Shown piece by piece: positions 1 to 6,482 of a stretch of 7,886 nucleotides of DNA. Both the position numbers and the translations under genes were made by a program. Position 1 is the stretch's first letter, and the number at the start of each line of letters is the position of its first letter. The notes under the pieces were generated by a model. The model made no database searches. It was not told the DNA's origin and saw only the letters and a program-made list of their open reading frames with translations. Origin of the DNA: Vulcanisaeta sp. UBA163 (GTDB lineage: Archaea; Thermoproteota; Thermoprotei; Thermoproteales; Thermocladiaceae); the NCBI GenBank assembly GCA_002496475.1, contig DAJV01000103.1, forward strand, positions 1 to 7,886, in the 5' to 3' direction.

Positions 1-285
1 ATGGCTGAGCTTTGGCCAACCAGGGTTAGGGCTACTGGCCAAGGCCTTGCTGCTATGTTTTCCAGGTTTGGCGCCGCTTTCGCGTCATTCTACATGCCAA
101 TACTGATCCATCAAATTGGGTATGATGGCGCATTCATATTGCTTGGTGGTGCAATACTCTTTGTGGCTCTTTGGTCATTCCTCCTCATGCCTGAGACAAA
201 GGGCCTAACGCCATCACAAATAGAGCAAATGACCTTAGAAGGTAAGATTGGGATCCTTGCAGGGAAAGGGGGAGGGCAAGGTTAG
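1..285 (+). CDS. MFS transporter, C-terminal fragment (5' end outside window)
   Basis: This is the last 94 residues of a major facilitator superfamily permease, a secondary transporter of the inner membrane. The fragment opens with a motif typical of sugar-porter and metabolite:proton symporter families: E3, P6-T7, R8, R10, G13 and G15. Two hydrophobic segments follow (about residues 16-36 and 43-62), fitting TM11 and TM12. The family end motif PETKG sits at 64-68, followed by a short polar cytoplasmic tail that ends in a glycine-rich stretch. The reading frame is open at base 1, and the ATG there is almost certainly an internal methionine, because MFS proteins are usually 400-500 residues long and this motif lies near their C-terminus. 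The stop is TAG at 283-285. The substrate cannot be told from this fragment. A sugar or organic acid is plausible by family. Confidence 0.88.
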   Translation: MAELWPTRVRATGQGLAAMFSRFGAAFASFYMPILIHQIGYDGAFILLGGAILFVALWSFLLMPETKGLTPSQIEQMTLEGKIGILAGKGGGQG

Positions 286-322
286 TTTCAAAATAATAGA
301 ATGATATTATACCTGGGTTTAC

Positions 323-333
323 TTATATTTTTA
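323..333 (+). terminator. Possible T-rich terminator after the MFS gene
   Basis: About 40 bases after the MFS stop codon is a T-rich stretch containing five consecutive T residues (328-332). Archaeal RNA polymerase can terminate at such U-tracts without a hairpin. The stretch is short and could instead be a TATA-like element, so support is weak. Confidence 0.25.
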
Positions 334-353
334 ATGCGCTGCAACGTCCTTGG

Positions 354-367
354 TTTAACATTTATAG
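354..367 (+). promoter_or_regulatory. TATA-like promoter for the 389 gene, leaderless start
   Basis: A TTTATA box at 361-366 is centred about 25 bases upstream of the GTG at 389, the usual distance from an archaeal TATA box to the transcription start. This predicts a transcript beginning at or within a base or two of the start codon. An A-rich stretch just upstream could serve as the TFB recognition element. Confidence 0.45.
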
Positions 368-388
368 GTGTGACCTCATTTTATACAC

Positions 389-700
389 GTGAACTGCAGT
401 GTTTATTTAGATAGGAGAACCTTTTCAAGCGGCGAGCCTATTTACATTACTCTCATTAACCTAGGCAATACGTCTATTAACATTGGTTCCTGGCAGGTAG
501 TTGATGCTGACAGTAGGGTCATCTACTCAATCGAACCTCCTCAAATCATGATTGGTCCGAGCTCCTCATTTGTTGTTGTTTGGTTTCAGTTTGATAATAA
601 TGGCAAACCCATTGGTAGGGGTAGGTATAGGATCGTTTGGCGGCCCGTAGTTAACAGCAATGCCCTCGAGTGCTTTAGTGATTTTTTCGAGGTTTTATGA
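389..700 (+). CDS. Small Ig-like beta-sandwich protein, no signal peptide
   Basis: This 103-residue protein is not recognised by name. Its strand pattern resembles small Ig-like domains such as BsuPI-type (intracellular proteinase inhibitor) or CARDB-like domains. The pattern includes a GEPIYITLINLGN-like strand and turn near residues 15-27, W35, a 'PP.I.I.P' turn near 50-57, and an RGRYRIVW end strand near 77-84. There is no N-terminal hydrophobic segment, so the product is predicted to be cytoplasmic. Cys3 and Cys95 lie near the two ends and might form a disulfide clamping the first and last strands, which is common inside hyperthermophilic crenarchaea. The start is GTG; an in-frame TGA at 371-373 prevents any real extension, and no ATG lies in frame between. 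No suitably placed Shine-Dalgarno is seen, fitting a leaderless mRNA. The 3' end overlaps the oppositely oriented operon by 6 bases. The binding-domain role is inference. Confidence 0.68.
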   Translation: MNCSVYLDRRTFSSGEPIYITLINLGNTSINIGSWQVVDADSRVIYSIEPPQIMIGPSSSFVVVWFQFDNNGKPIGRGRYRIVWRPVVNSNALECFSDFFEVL

Positions 701-1267
701 ACTCTTTATTCTCATTACTACGTATCTTGATATTACTATGTAGGTTACGGCAAAGACCACAAGGGCTGTGAATGGGTCTACCAGGGGTATTGTTACCATT
801 GTTATTACGTAGTAAAAGGCCAGGGATATCGCCAAGGCCATAGTTAGTAATGCCATTATCCACTTCACTAGGTTATCCAGGGCGTTATTGACCTCGGTCT
901 TGTCATAACCCCTGCTACTGAGCTCCCTCATGTATTTTACATAGTTTTCATACAACTGCGAGGATACCAGGGAGTACTCAATCACCACTATTGAACCATT
1001 AAATAGAGCCGGGTCCCATATTTGTGCCAATAATGTGTGTAGTATGTACGGTATGTAGCCCTGGGAAACTATGGATATTATTAGTGAGAGGATTAATGAT
1101 GCCCATGATTCGATTGCCAGCCTATTCATGAGTAAACCCACTAAGCCCAGGGAGGCAGTTAGGATTATTACTATCGATCCCAACAACACATTACTGGGCA
1201 GTAGTATTATGGGTGGTATGAGGGGTAGCGCAAGTGATAATATGGCCAGTATTTGCTTCATATTCAC
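695..1267 (-). CDS. Unknown polytopic membrane protein, last gene of the MoxR operon
   Basis: This protein of about 190 residues is not recognised. Counting from an alternative GTG at 1276 (193 residues), it has hydrophobic segments at roughly 8-26, 30-50, 57-76, 139-160 and 166-187, suggesting five TM helices. A polar, probably helical loop of about 60 residues (80-138) separates TM3 from TM4 and is rich in Glu, Lys and Tyr. The tail is short and basic. I prefer GTG at 1265-1267: a GGTGG Shine-Dalgarno (1273-1277) lies 5 bases before it, and its G is shared with the TAG stop of the DUF58 gene, an arrangement typical of translational coupling. An ATG at 1259-1261 (188 residues) is also possible. 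The position directly after DUF58 argues that it is a membrane subunit of the same system. Its 3' end overlaps the convergent gene by 6 bases. Confidence 0.8.
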   Translation of the reverse strand: MNMKQILAILSLALPLIPPIILLPSNVLLGSIVIILTASLGLVGLLMNRLAIESWASLILSLIISIVSQGYIPYILHTLLAQIWDPALFNGSIVVIEYSLVSSQLYENYVKYMRELSSRGYDKTEVNNALDNLVKWIMALLTMALAISLAFYYVITMVTIPLVDPFTALVVFAVTYIVISRYVVMRIKSS

Positions 1268-2559
1268 TACAGCCACCTACCAATGTACGTTGATGCTCTG
1301 GCAATGACCGAACCAATCCCCTCACAGACTGGGTCCCAGGTAATGACCTTGGCATTTCTTGGTATTACCCCGTATAACCTCCTCCTGTCCCTAATGACCC
1401 ATTGATTACAGGGAATATTCCTCAACATACTCCTCATTAATATCGTGTCGGGCGCCACATCTATTACCAATGCCCTAGTTGGCAACCGACTAATGATCTC
1501 ACCGAGCCTTCCAACACTCTCCTTATTTATATTCGTCACAGCAATGAGTACGGGATTAGTATCACGAATGACGCGATAAAGCGATACGTCCATTGCGTAA
1601 CCCTTAATGGGCAGTGACCTAACACTTATCAATGCACCCAATAACCTATAGTATTGGGTCATCCCAGAGCTCGGCATCACCCTCGGACCCATTGGCATTG
1701 TCCATAGGCCTATATTATAGCCGTATCTAAGTAAAACCCTACCTAGGGATAGTATGAATGATATGCCGTACTCCAGTGGATTTTCTTCGGACGTGCCGTA
1801 CCTCATCCACCAACCCGTGTCAAGGAGTATTATTGCAGTCCTAAGGCCCTCTCTCTCGTACTCATTAACCATGAGATTATTTCCCGTACTCCTTGCCGTT
1901 GCCTTCCAATTAATGAATTTATAGGGGTCTCCAGGTACGTAATTCCTCACGCTCTTAAACTCAGTGGAGTAAGGACCAAGCCTAGAAGGTGGGTACCTAG
2001 GTAATCCCTGCCTTGGCTTAACTATACCCAATACTCTCCTGACTATCTTAATCCTTGGGATGACTTGTATTGCCTTCTCTAGGCTTATAGAGCCCTTGAT
2101 TGGTTCGTGGATGCCGAAGACATGGTAGTAGGTGTACTCGGCACTGTCTAATCTATAGATACCTCTCCTTACAGCCCTTAATGTGTACTCAAACCTTCTA
2201 CTTACGTCGCTGAATCCCTTGAAGATCACGTGTACATTATTACCGCTGGTCACTTCAAAGCCCTCTGCCATTAATGAACCGGGGCTTGGCGGCGCCCTAA
2301 TTACCAGTAGGCCGATGCCGCCATGTACATGTACATTCAATTCTATGTTTAATTCATCGCCAACATACATTACGTCCTTGCTGATGCCCAGCGATAGCCT
2401 TATCATGGGCTTACCACTTAGGCCTAGGGCTATTATGATTATGATTAATGGAAACAACACAGGAATTACGTATGGCTTGGAGACCGTCAGCATTGCCATT
2501 ACGGCCATGATCATTGGTAGTAGCGCAAGTATTATGATTATTTTCGAGGCATCCCTCAT
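1267..2559 (-). CDS. DUF58 protein (vWA-like, MoxR partner)
   Basis: This is a DUF58-family membrane-anchored protein of about 430 residues. Numbering from a TTG at 2562 (one residue longer), two hydrophobic segments occupy about 8-26 and 30-49. A beta-rich segment follows (55-170). The hallmark DUF58 motif lies at 199-224: S-T-E-F, R206, Y208-V-P-G-D212, then I-N-W-K-A-T-A-R at 217-224. The following strand, AIILLD at 243-248, corresponds to the first strand of a von Willebrand A fold. The metal site is degenerate: D248 is followed by T-G-W-W rather than the D-x-S-x-S pattern. DUF58 genes are usually found beside moxR, as here, and are thought to act with the AAA+ ATPase; the substrate is unknown. 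I prefer ATG at 2557-2559, because AGTGAT (2565-2570) sits 5 bases upstream and spans the MoxR stop codon. The TTG immediately upstream is less likely. Confidence 0.92.
   Translation of the reverse strand: MRDASKIIIILALLPMIMAVMAMLTVSKPYVIPVLFPLIIIIIALGLSGKPMIRLSLGISKDVMYVGDELNIELNVHVHGGIGLLVIRAPPSPGSLMAEGFEVTSGNNVHVIFKGFSDVSRRFEYTLRAVRRGIYRLDSAEYTYYHVFGIHEPIKGSISLEKAIQVIPRIKIVRRVLGIVKPRQGLPRYPPSRLGPYSTEFKSVRNYVPGDPYKFINWKATARSTGNNLMVNEYEREGLRTAIILLDTGWWMRYGTSEENPLEYGISFILSLGRVLLRYGYNIGLWTMPMGPRVMPSSGMTQYYRLLGALISVRSLPIKGYAMDVSLYRVIRDTNPVLIAVTNINKESVGRLGEIISRLPTRALVIDVAPDTILMRSMLRNIPCNQWVIRDRRRLYGVIPRNAKVITWDPVCEGIGSVIARASTYIGRWL
1273..1277 (-). promoter_or_regulatory. Ribosome binding site deciding the start at 1267
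   Basis: GGTGG on the minus strand, inside the last codons of the DUF58 gene, lies 5 bases ahead of the GTG at 1265-1267. It matches the GGTG core complementary to the crenarchaeal 16S rRNA 3' end. It favours this start over the GTG at 1276, which it overlaps, and over the ATG at 1261, which is 11 bases away. Confidence 0.6.
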
Positions 2560-2564
2560 CAATA

Positions 2565-2570
2565 ATCACT
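2565..2570 (-). promoter_or_regulatory. Ribosome binding site of the DUF58 gene, overlapping the moxR stop
   Basis: AGTGAT differs by one base from the crenarchaeal consensus GGTGAT. It contains the TGA stop of the MoxR gene and lies 5 bases before the ATG at 2559. Terminating ribosomes would be placed to restart at once on DUF58, keeping the two partners in step. Confidence 0.5.
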
Positions 2571-3519
2571 TGGGTACTGGTATTTTCTCGACATATTCCC
2601 TAATGATGTCCTCGCCGCTGACGCCCTCCAGAGAAACCTCAGGCTTTAAGACAATCCTATGCCCAAGCGTTTCTATGGCTACCCCCTTTATGTCATCAGG
2701 TATCACGTAATTCCTACCCTCAATCACTGCCATGGCCCTACCCATGCTCATTAAAGCCATTAAACCCCTGGGGCTTGGACCCGCTATAACCCTTGGATCC
2801 CTCCTAATCACATTAAAATCCGTTATATACTTCATGACATCATCGCTAACGATCACCTGGCTCTCTATGAAATCCCTAATTGCCATAAGTTCATCACCAC
2901 TTAAAATAGTCCTCACTTGAGGCGTTGGATCATTATTACGCCACGAGATCCTCCTCCTAAGTAATTCAACCTCCTCCCTTGGGTATCCTAGTCTTATTCT
3001 TATCATGAACCTGTCCAATTGCGCCTCGGGTAGTGGGTATGTTCCCTCGAGCTCAATGGGGTTTTGCGTGGCTACTACGATAAATGGTTGTGGAAGCTTA
3101 ATAGTCTCACCCTCAATTGTTACTTGGCCCTCCTGCATAGCCTCAAGCAATGCAGACTGAACCTTAGGAGGAGCCCTATTAACCTCATCAGCAAGGATGA
3201 AGTTAGTGAATATCGGGCCAAGCACCAACTCGAAACTGCCCTTATCAGGTCTCCAAACCTTAGTGCCAACTATGTCGCTGGGCAGCAGGTCAGGCGTGAA
3301 CTGAATCCTGCTGAACTTGAGCCCAAGGATCCTGGCCAGCATCTTAGAGAGGAAGGTTTTACCAACACCTGGTACATCCTCAAGGAGTACATGCCCACCG
3401 ATCAGTATTGAAGCCATTATCTTTATTATGACGGTCTCGTCACCGACGAAGTACTTCATAATCTCATCAATTACTGACCTAATCTTCCCAGCGATGTTAT
3501 CAATGCTTAGTTTATTCAT
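2566..3519 (-). CDS. moxR: MoxR-family AAA+ ATPase
   Basis: This 317-residue protein is of normal length for the MoxR family of AAA+ ATPases, thought to act as chaperone-like remodelling machines on partner proteins, often vWA-domain ones. All nucleotide-binding elements are present. Walker A is EDVPGVGKT at 47-55, with K54 and T55. Walker B is FILADE at 107-112, with D111 and E112, followed by the typical VNRAPPK. Sensor 1 is ATQNP at 150-154 (N153). A probable arginine finger lies in LDRF (R170), and sensor 2 is GPSPRG with R251. No signal peptide or TM segment is seen, so it is cytoplasmic. The start is ATG; an in-frame TAG lies about 30 bases upstream and no better start intervenes. No clear Shine-Dalgarno precedes it, unlike its operon neighbours. 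It sits 28 bases after the preceding membrane-protein gene and 6 bases before DUF58. It should be catalytically active. Confidence 0.97.
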   Translation of the reverse strand: MNKLSIDNIAGKIRSVIDEIMKYFVGDETVIIKIMASILIGGHVLLEDVPGVGKTFLSKMLARILGLKFSRIQFTPDLLPSDIVGTKVWRPDKGSFELVLGPIFTNFILADEVNRAPPKVQSALLEAMQEGQVTIEGETIKLPQPFIVVATQNPIELEGTYPLPEAQLDRFMIRIRLGYPREEVELLRRRISWRNNDPTPQVRTILSGDELMAIRDFIESQVIVSDDVMKYITDFNVIRRDPRVIAGPSPRGLMALMSMGRAMAVIEGRNYVIPDDIKGVAIETLGHRIVLKPEVSLEGVSGEDIIREYVEKIPVPK

Positions 3520-3547
3520 TACCAGGTTAAGTGCCGAGAGGTCCTAA

Positions 3548-4612
3548 TTAAGTGTTTTTATCGCCTAATAATTCACTCATTAAATCATTAACTAGGTCAA
3601 TTCTTTTCCTAACCTCTAACTCAAGGACTTTCTTATTAATCCTCCCGCAGGTTGTAACACCTGAGTATTTAATCAACCTATCCAACCTATTGACTATGTC
3701 TTCATAGTCTAAGCCGTCATTCGTGAGCTCATGAACAAGATAAGCAATTAACTTATCCTTTTTTCCATTGATTATGAATTCCTTCACGGCCTCCTCAAAA
3801 AGCGCATACTCAGGCGATGCAACCACCCTGATCTCACGCCTATGTGTCTCATACAACTCCTCCTCAATTCCCTCCAGGACGCTCAACCCACTGTTGTATA
3901 GCCTATAACCCGCATATACGATGGCGATGGATGCGACAAGCACGAAGGTGATCAATATGTAGGTGTTCCAAACCGGTGGTTTTGGTATTGATAATATCGA
4001 GTATAGTAAACCAACGCCAAAGGCTGCAATAGCCAGGGAACGTGAGTTCCCAATGATGCCTCCAAGGCTACCATTGTGAACCTTAACCATGGATGCTGGC
4101 GCGATTACCAGGTAAACAATGGATGTGGCCATGAATGGGTAAAATAAAGGCGAATACGCAGCGCCAAATAGGTATCCCAGTCCAAGGAATATGAAGAAGT
4201 ATGACAGGTACTTCATTAATAACTCCATGCTGCTTCCCCTAATGGTTCTTCGCCCAGAGTACCAATTCGTTAAGGCGCCGATTACAGTGAATACTAGGAA
4301 ATCCATTAAATAATTTATAACTAGGGAATAAACTCTATGGCTTGATACCAATATTGATGTTAATCCACTGATTATTAGGTATATGAATAGGGATGGCGCC
4401 ACTAACCCTCTGAGCAAATCCGAGAGGGCTTCATTTCGGCGCTTCACGAAGGTACCTGCGAGGATCACCGTTACCAGGGTAACCATGGGGATCATTAATA
4501 TGGTGATCACGTAAATACCCATGGGTCGCCAAAGAAGCAACAATAACGTTAATGATGCCAGTATTGCGTAGGTAATTACGTACTTTATCAACGAGTCACG
4601 GCGCGTCCTCAC
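3548..4612 (-). CDS. Unknown eight-TM membrane protein with cytoplasmic helical tail, MoxR operon
   Basis: This protein of about 354 residues is not recognised. Numbering from a TTG at 4618 (two residues longer), hydrophobic segments lie near 12-30, 34-55, 72-91, 98-117, 134-153, 160-177, 194-211 and 218-239. A charged, predicted alpha-helical C-terminal domain follows (about 245-356), rich in Glu, Lys and Arg and probably cytoplasmic. I chose GTG at 4610-4612 because a perfect GGTGAT Shine-Dalgarno (4618-4623) precedes it by 5 bases; that sequence would abut the TTG at 4618 too closely. The gene overlaps the preceding DUF4129-like gene by 17 bases and is followed 28 bases later by moxR. It is probably the main integral-membrane component of the MoxR system. 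The cytoplasmic tail is a candidate docking site for MoxR or DUF58, which is inference. Similarity to a transglutaminase or any named domain was not seen. Confidence 0.85.
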   Translation of the reverse strand: MRTRRDSLIKYVITYAILASLTLLLLLWRPMGIYVITILMIPMVTLVTVILAGTFVKRRNEALSDLLRGLVAPSLFIYLIISGLTSILVSSHRVYSLVINYLMDFLVFTVIGALTNWYSGRRTIRGSSMELLMKYLSYFFIFLGLGYLFGAAYSPLFYPFMATSIVYLVIAPASMVKVHNGSLGGIIGNSRSLAIAAFGVGLLYSILSIPKPPVWNTYILITFVLVASIAIVYAGYRLYNSGLSVLEGIEEELYETHRREIRVVASPEYALFEEAVKEFIINGKKDKLIAYLVHELTNDGLDYEDIVNRLDRLIKYSGVTTCGRINKKVLELEVRKRIDLVNDLMSELLGDKNT

Positions 4613-5729
4613 AAACAATCACCCTGGCATCCCTAAATGCATCCCTCAACGCCCTTAGGAATTCCTCATACTCATGCCTATCAACGTCCTTAAGCCCATA
4701 CTTTACTTTCTCGAACATCCTAATGACCTTATTAATGGAATCAGCATTTACCACCATCCCTTCATCAACCAATCTCCCCATGACCTCCCTAATGGTTTCC
4801 GAATCCCTATTAACAAAAGCCCCAATATTCAATCTAGTGAACTTAACAATGTCATCCCTATAATCACTTGCCCTAATGAACAGCGTCTCCTCATGATCAC
4901 TAAACTTGGCATTAATCCTATAGCAACCCATGGATGGCATTATCACATGGCCATCCCTGATAATACCTGGGCTTGACACAGTGAGAATAGAACCACCCCT
5001 CGCCCTAATGGGTAATGGCGCACTGTAATTCCAGATCAGGGGTAAGTCCCTGGGTATTGCCAAGTCTATTATTGCGCTACCGCCCCAACCAACCATGGGT
5101 TTCACAATCTCACCCAGCAGAAGCTCAATACCCCGCGTTGACCTCATAATGTCCCTATTAACATTATTCCCAGTGGTACTAATCCCTGATTGCGTTATTG
5201 CCCTGTCCTCGCTAATATTCTTAACCCCGGCATATTCTCTACGACTTCCTCTGGTGATCATCAGTAGGCTTGCACCAATGATCATTACAGCCACTATCAC
5301 TATCACGATGATTAAAAGCGGGGGGACCCTAAATGGCATTATTGCGATATTGACATGGTACTGGGAATTACCTGAACCTCCCTGTGAACCCATTAGACCG
5401 GGCATTCCACTTGGCGATTCTTCCTGCCCAGGCGTGTTTATGGCTATGTAATTCGAGACATTAATTGAGATGTTTGGCATTATTATTGGCAGCGGTATTA
5501 ATGGTACATCTAAAATCGAGCCCTTTGCCTCATTGGTATGCTGAGGTAGTGTTATGTTTATTGGAGGTAGTGCAATTGCTGGTTGCGGTAAATTTACCCT
5601 TGGGAACAGCGAGTTACCCCTTGATGCGCCACTTGCCTCTTTTATCTTTATTAATGTACCTATAGAGGATGCTAATAACCATGTTATCAATAATCCAATT
5701 ATTAGGATTATAACTGCGGTTTTATTCAC
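4596..5729 (-). CDS. Two-TM protein with DUF4129-like C-terminal domain, first gene of the MoxR operon
   Basis: This 377-residue protein has a TM helix at about 5-25 and a second at 136-158, the latter followed by the basic stretch RGSRR. The segment between them (about 30-135) is rich in Pro, Asn, Ser and Ile and holds three N-glycosylation sequons (N58, N86, N90), as expected for the outer side of an archaeal membrane. After TM2 comes a beta-rich stretch (about 215-290) and then a helical domain (about 308-365). Its pattern T-I-R-E-V, followed by FEKVKYG at 339-345 and a Glu-rich helix, resembles DUF4129, a domain common next to MoxR and DUF58 and often fused to transglutaminases. No transglutaminase core (Cys-His-Asp) is visible. 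The start is GTG, with a TATA-like box 25 bases upstream, suggesting a leaderless mRNA and the operon promoter. DUF4129 assignment is moderate. Confidence 0.8.
   Translation of the reverse strand: MNKTAVIILIIGLLITWLLASSIGTLIKIKEASGASRGNSLFPRVNLPQPAIALPPINITLPQHTNEAKGSILDVPLIPLPIIMPNISINVSNYIAINTPGQEESPSGMPGLMGSQGGSGNSQYHVNIAIMPFRVPPLLIIVIVIVAVMIIGASLLMITRGSRREYAGVKNISEDRAITQSGISTTGNNVNRDIMRSTRGIELLLGEIVKPMVGWGGSAIIDLAIPRDLPLIWNYSAPLPIRARGGSILTVSSPGIIRDGHVIMPSMGCYRINAKFSDHEETLFIRASDYRDDIVKFTRLNIGAFVNRDSETIREVMGRLVDEGMVVNADSINKVIRMFEKVKYGLKDVDRHEYEEFLRALRDAFRDARVIVCEDAP
4618..4623 (-). promoter_or_regulatory. Ribosome binding site GGTGAT deciding the start at 4612
   Basis: A perfect GGTGAT, complementary to the crenarchaeal 16S rRNA tail, lies within the end of the DUF4129-like gene, 5 bases before the GTG at 4610-4612. 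It argues against the TTG at 4616-4618, which would touch it, and supports a 17-base gene overlap. Confidence 0.65.
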
Positions 5730-5748
5730 GCATTACTTTATGCAATGA

Positions 5749-5760
5749 TTTATTTAAAAT
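5749..5760 (-). promoter_or_regulatory. TATA-like promoter of the MoxR operon
   Basis: On the minus strand TTTAAATA (5758-5751) is centred about 25 bases upstream of the GTG at 5729, the spacing expected for an archaeal TATA box when transcription begins at the start codon. The 59-base gap to the preceding gene holds no Shine-Dalgarno next to the GTG. Some read-through from the upstream DUF973-like gene is possible. Confidence 0.55.
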
Positions 5761-5788
5761 TCTTAGTAAGCTCCAACGCCCGTGTTCC

Positions 5789-6436
5789 TTATGCCTTAAT
5801 TGACCCCAGGGTAATCGCCAGGAATGCCGAACCAATACTAATTAATAAGCCACCAATCAATGGAAACTCCATTGCCAGTAAACCAATAATACTCACCAAT
5901 GCACTACGTTTAAGTCCTGGCGAATTAAAGTCATTACCAAGTCTGTACAGGACCAACATACTTAGTATGGAACCAATAATACCCAGGATAAAGGATGTAA
6001 ATAGCGGTAGTGGTAGATAAAGCGAGAACACAATAAAGTACCTACTGTAAGCCAGTATTATGGGTTCCAGAACCAGCGGTTTGGGAATAAGGGTATTACC
6101 CATAAGTTCATTAATTATTAGGTAGCCCATGTACGTAACGTTTATGAAGTAGGAAACCATAGTGATCAAAGAGCCGGCAAATCCAATAAAATACCTCCTG
6201 CTATACTTAGCTAGATCCCTAAAGCCAAGTAGCCAAAGTATGATGATAATTACATAGGGCACTACCGTAGAAACCAGTAAAAAATACGTAATAACAACAG
6301 TAAATATATATGCAGCAAGTGAAGAGACTAACAATGATAAAAACAGCAGGAACACTAGAACAAACACGTCGACTGATATAATAAACAGGGACCAACGGAT
6401 ATACTCAATTCCACGCTCCAGGGAATCAGAGTTCAT
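5789..6436 (-). CDS. DUF973-like polytopic membrane protein
   Basis: This 215-residue protein is made mostly of hydrophobic segments, near 15-37, 41-69, 82-108, 143-166 and 178-211; the last is long enough for two helices. The N-terminal G-I-E-Y-I-R-W start, the LYRLGNDFNS-type loop near 163-172 and the final glycine-rich double helix resemble DUF973, a family of uncharacterised membrane proteins frequent in Crenarchaeota. The function is unknown. The start is ATG, with GGTG (6445-6442) about 5 bases upstream. It lies 46 bases after the metallo-hydrolase gene and 59 bases before the MoxR operon on the same strand, so it may be transcribed with either or on its own. The family match is from pattern memory and only moderately sure; the coding call is firm. 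Confidence 0.75.
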   Translation of the reverse strand: MNSDSLERGIEYIRWSLFIISVDVFVLVFLLFLSLLVSSLAAYIFTVVITYFLLVSTVVPYVIIIILWLLGFRDLAKYSRRYFIGFAGSLITMVSYFINVTYMGYLIINELMGNTLIPKPLVLEPIILAYSRYFIVFSLYLPLPLFTSFILGIIGSILSMLVLYRLGNDFNSPGLKRSALVSIIGLLAMEFPLIGGLLISIGSAFLAITLGSIKA

Positions 6437-6441
6437 TTTAA

Positions 6442-6446
6442 CACCC
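6442..6446 (-). promoter_or_regulatory. Ribosome binding site of the DUF973-like gene
   Basis: GGGTG on the minus strand lies 5 bases ahead of the ATG at 6434-6436. A led mRNA is therefore expected, either by read-through from the metallo-hydrolase gene or from AT-rich TATA-like sequence at about 6462-6477. Confidence 0.5.
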
Positions 6447-6482
6447 TAGTATCTTAAGGAGATATTAATAATTAATTCCAGG

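Noticed and set aside
1..3. ATG at base 1 as the true start of the MFS gene
   Set aside because: The motif that follows it belongs near the C-terminus of a 400-500 residue transporter, so the window edge merely falls on an internal methionine codon.
675..863. Minus-strand open frame of 62 codons
   Set aside because: It is a second frame under the 190-residue membrane protein and has low-complexity, arginine- and asparagine-rich content with no domain.
1071..1307. Plus-strand open frame of 78 codons
   Set aside because: It is antisense to the well-supported 190-residue membrane-protein gene and the end of DUF58.
2183..2710. Plus-strand open frame of 175 codons
   Set aside because: It lies antisense to DUF58 and MoxR, both of which show conserved family motifs; its translation has no recognisable domain and looks like the shadow of hydrophobic codons.
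3064..3547. Plus-strand open frames of 115 and 76 codons
   Set aside because: They lie antisense to the Walker A, Walker B and N-terminal regions of MoxR and have no recognisable domain of their own.
4674..5748. Several plus-strand open frames of 64-118 codons
   Set aside because: All lie antisense to the DUF4129-like gene (the last runs a few bases past its start), overlap one another in different frames and show no coherent domain.
5745..6020. Plus-strand open frame of 91 codons
   Set aside because: It is antisense to the DUF973-like gene and begins in the MoxR-operon promoter region; no supporting motif is seen.
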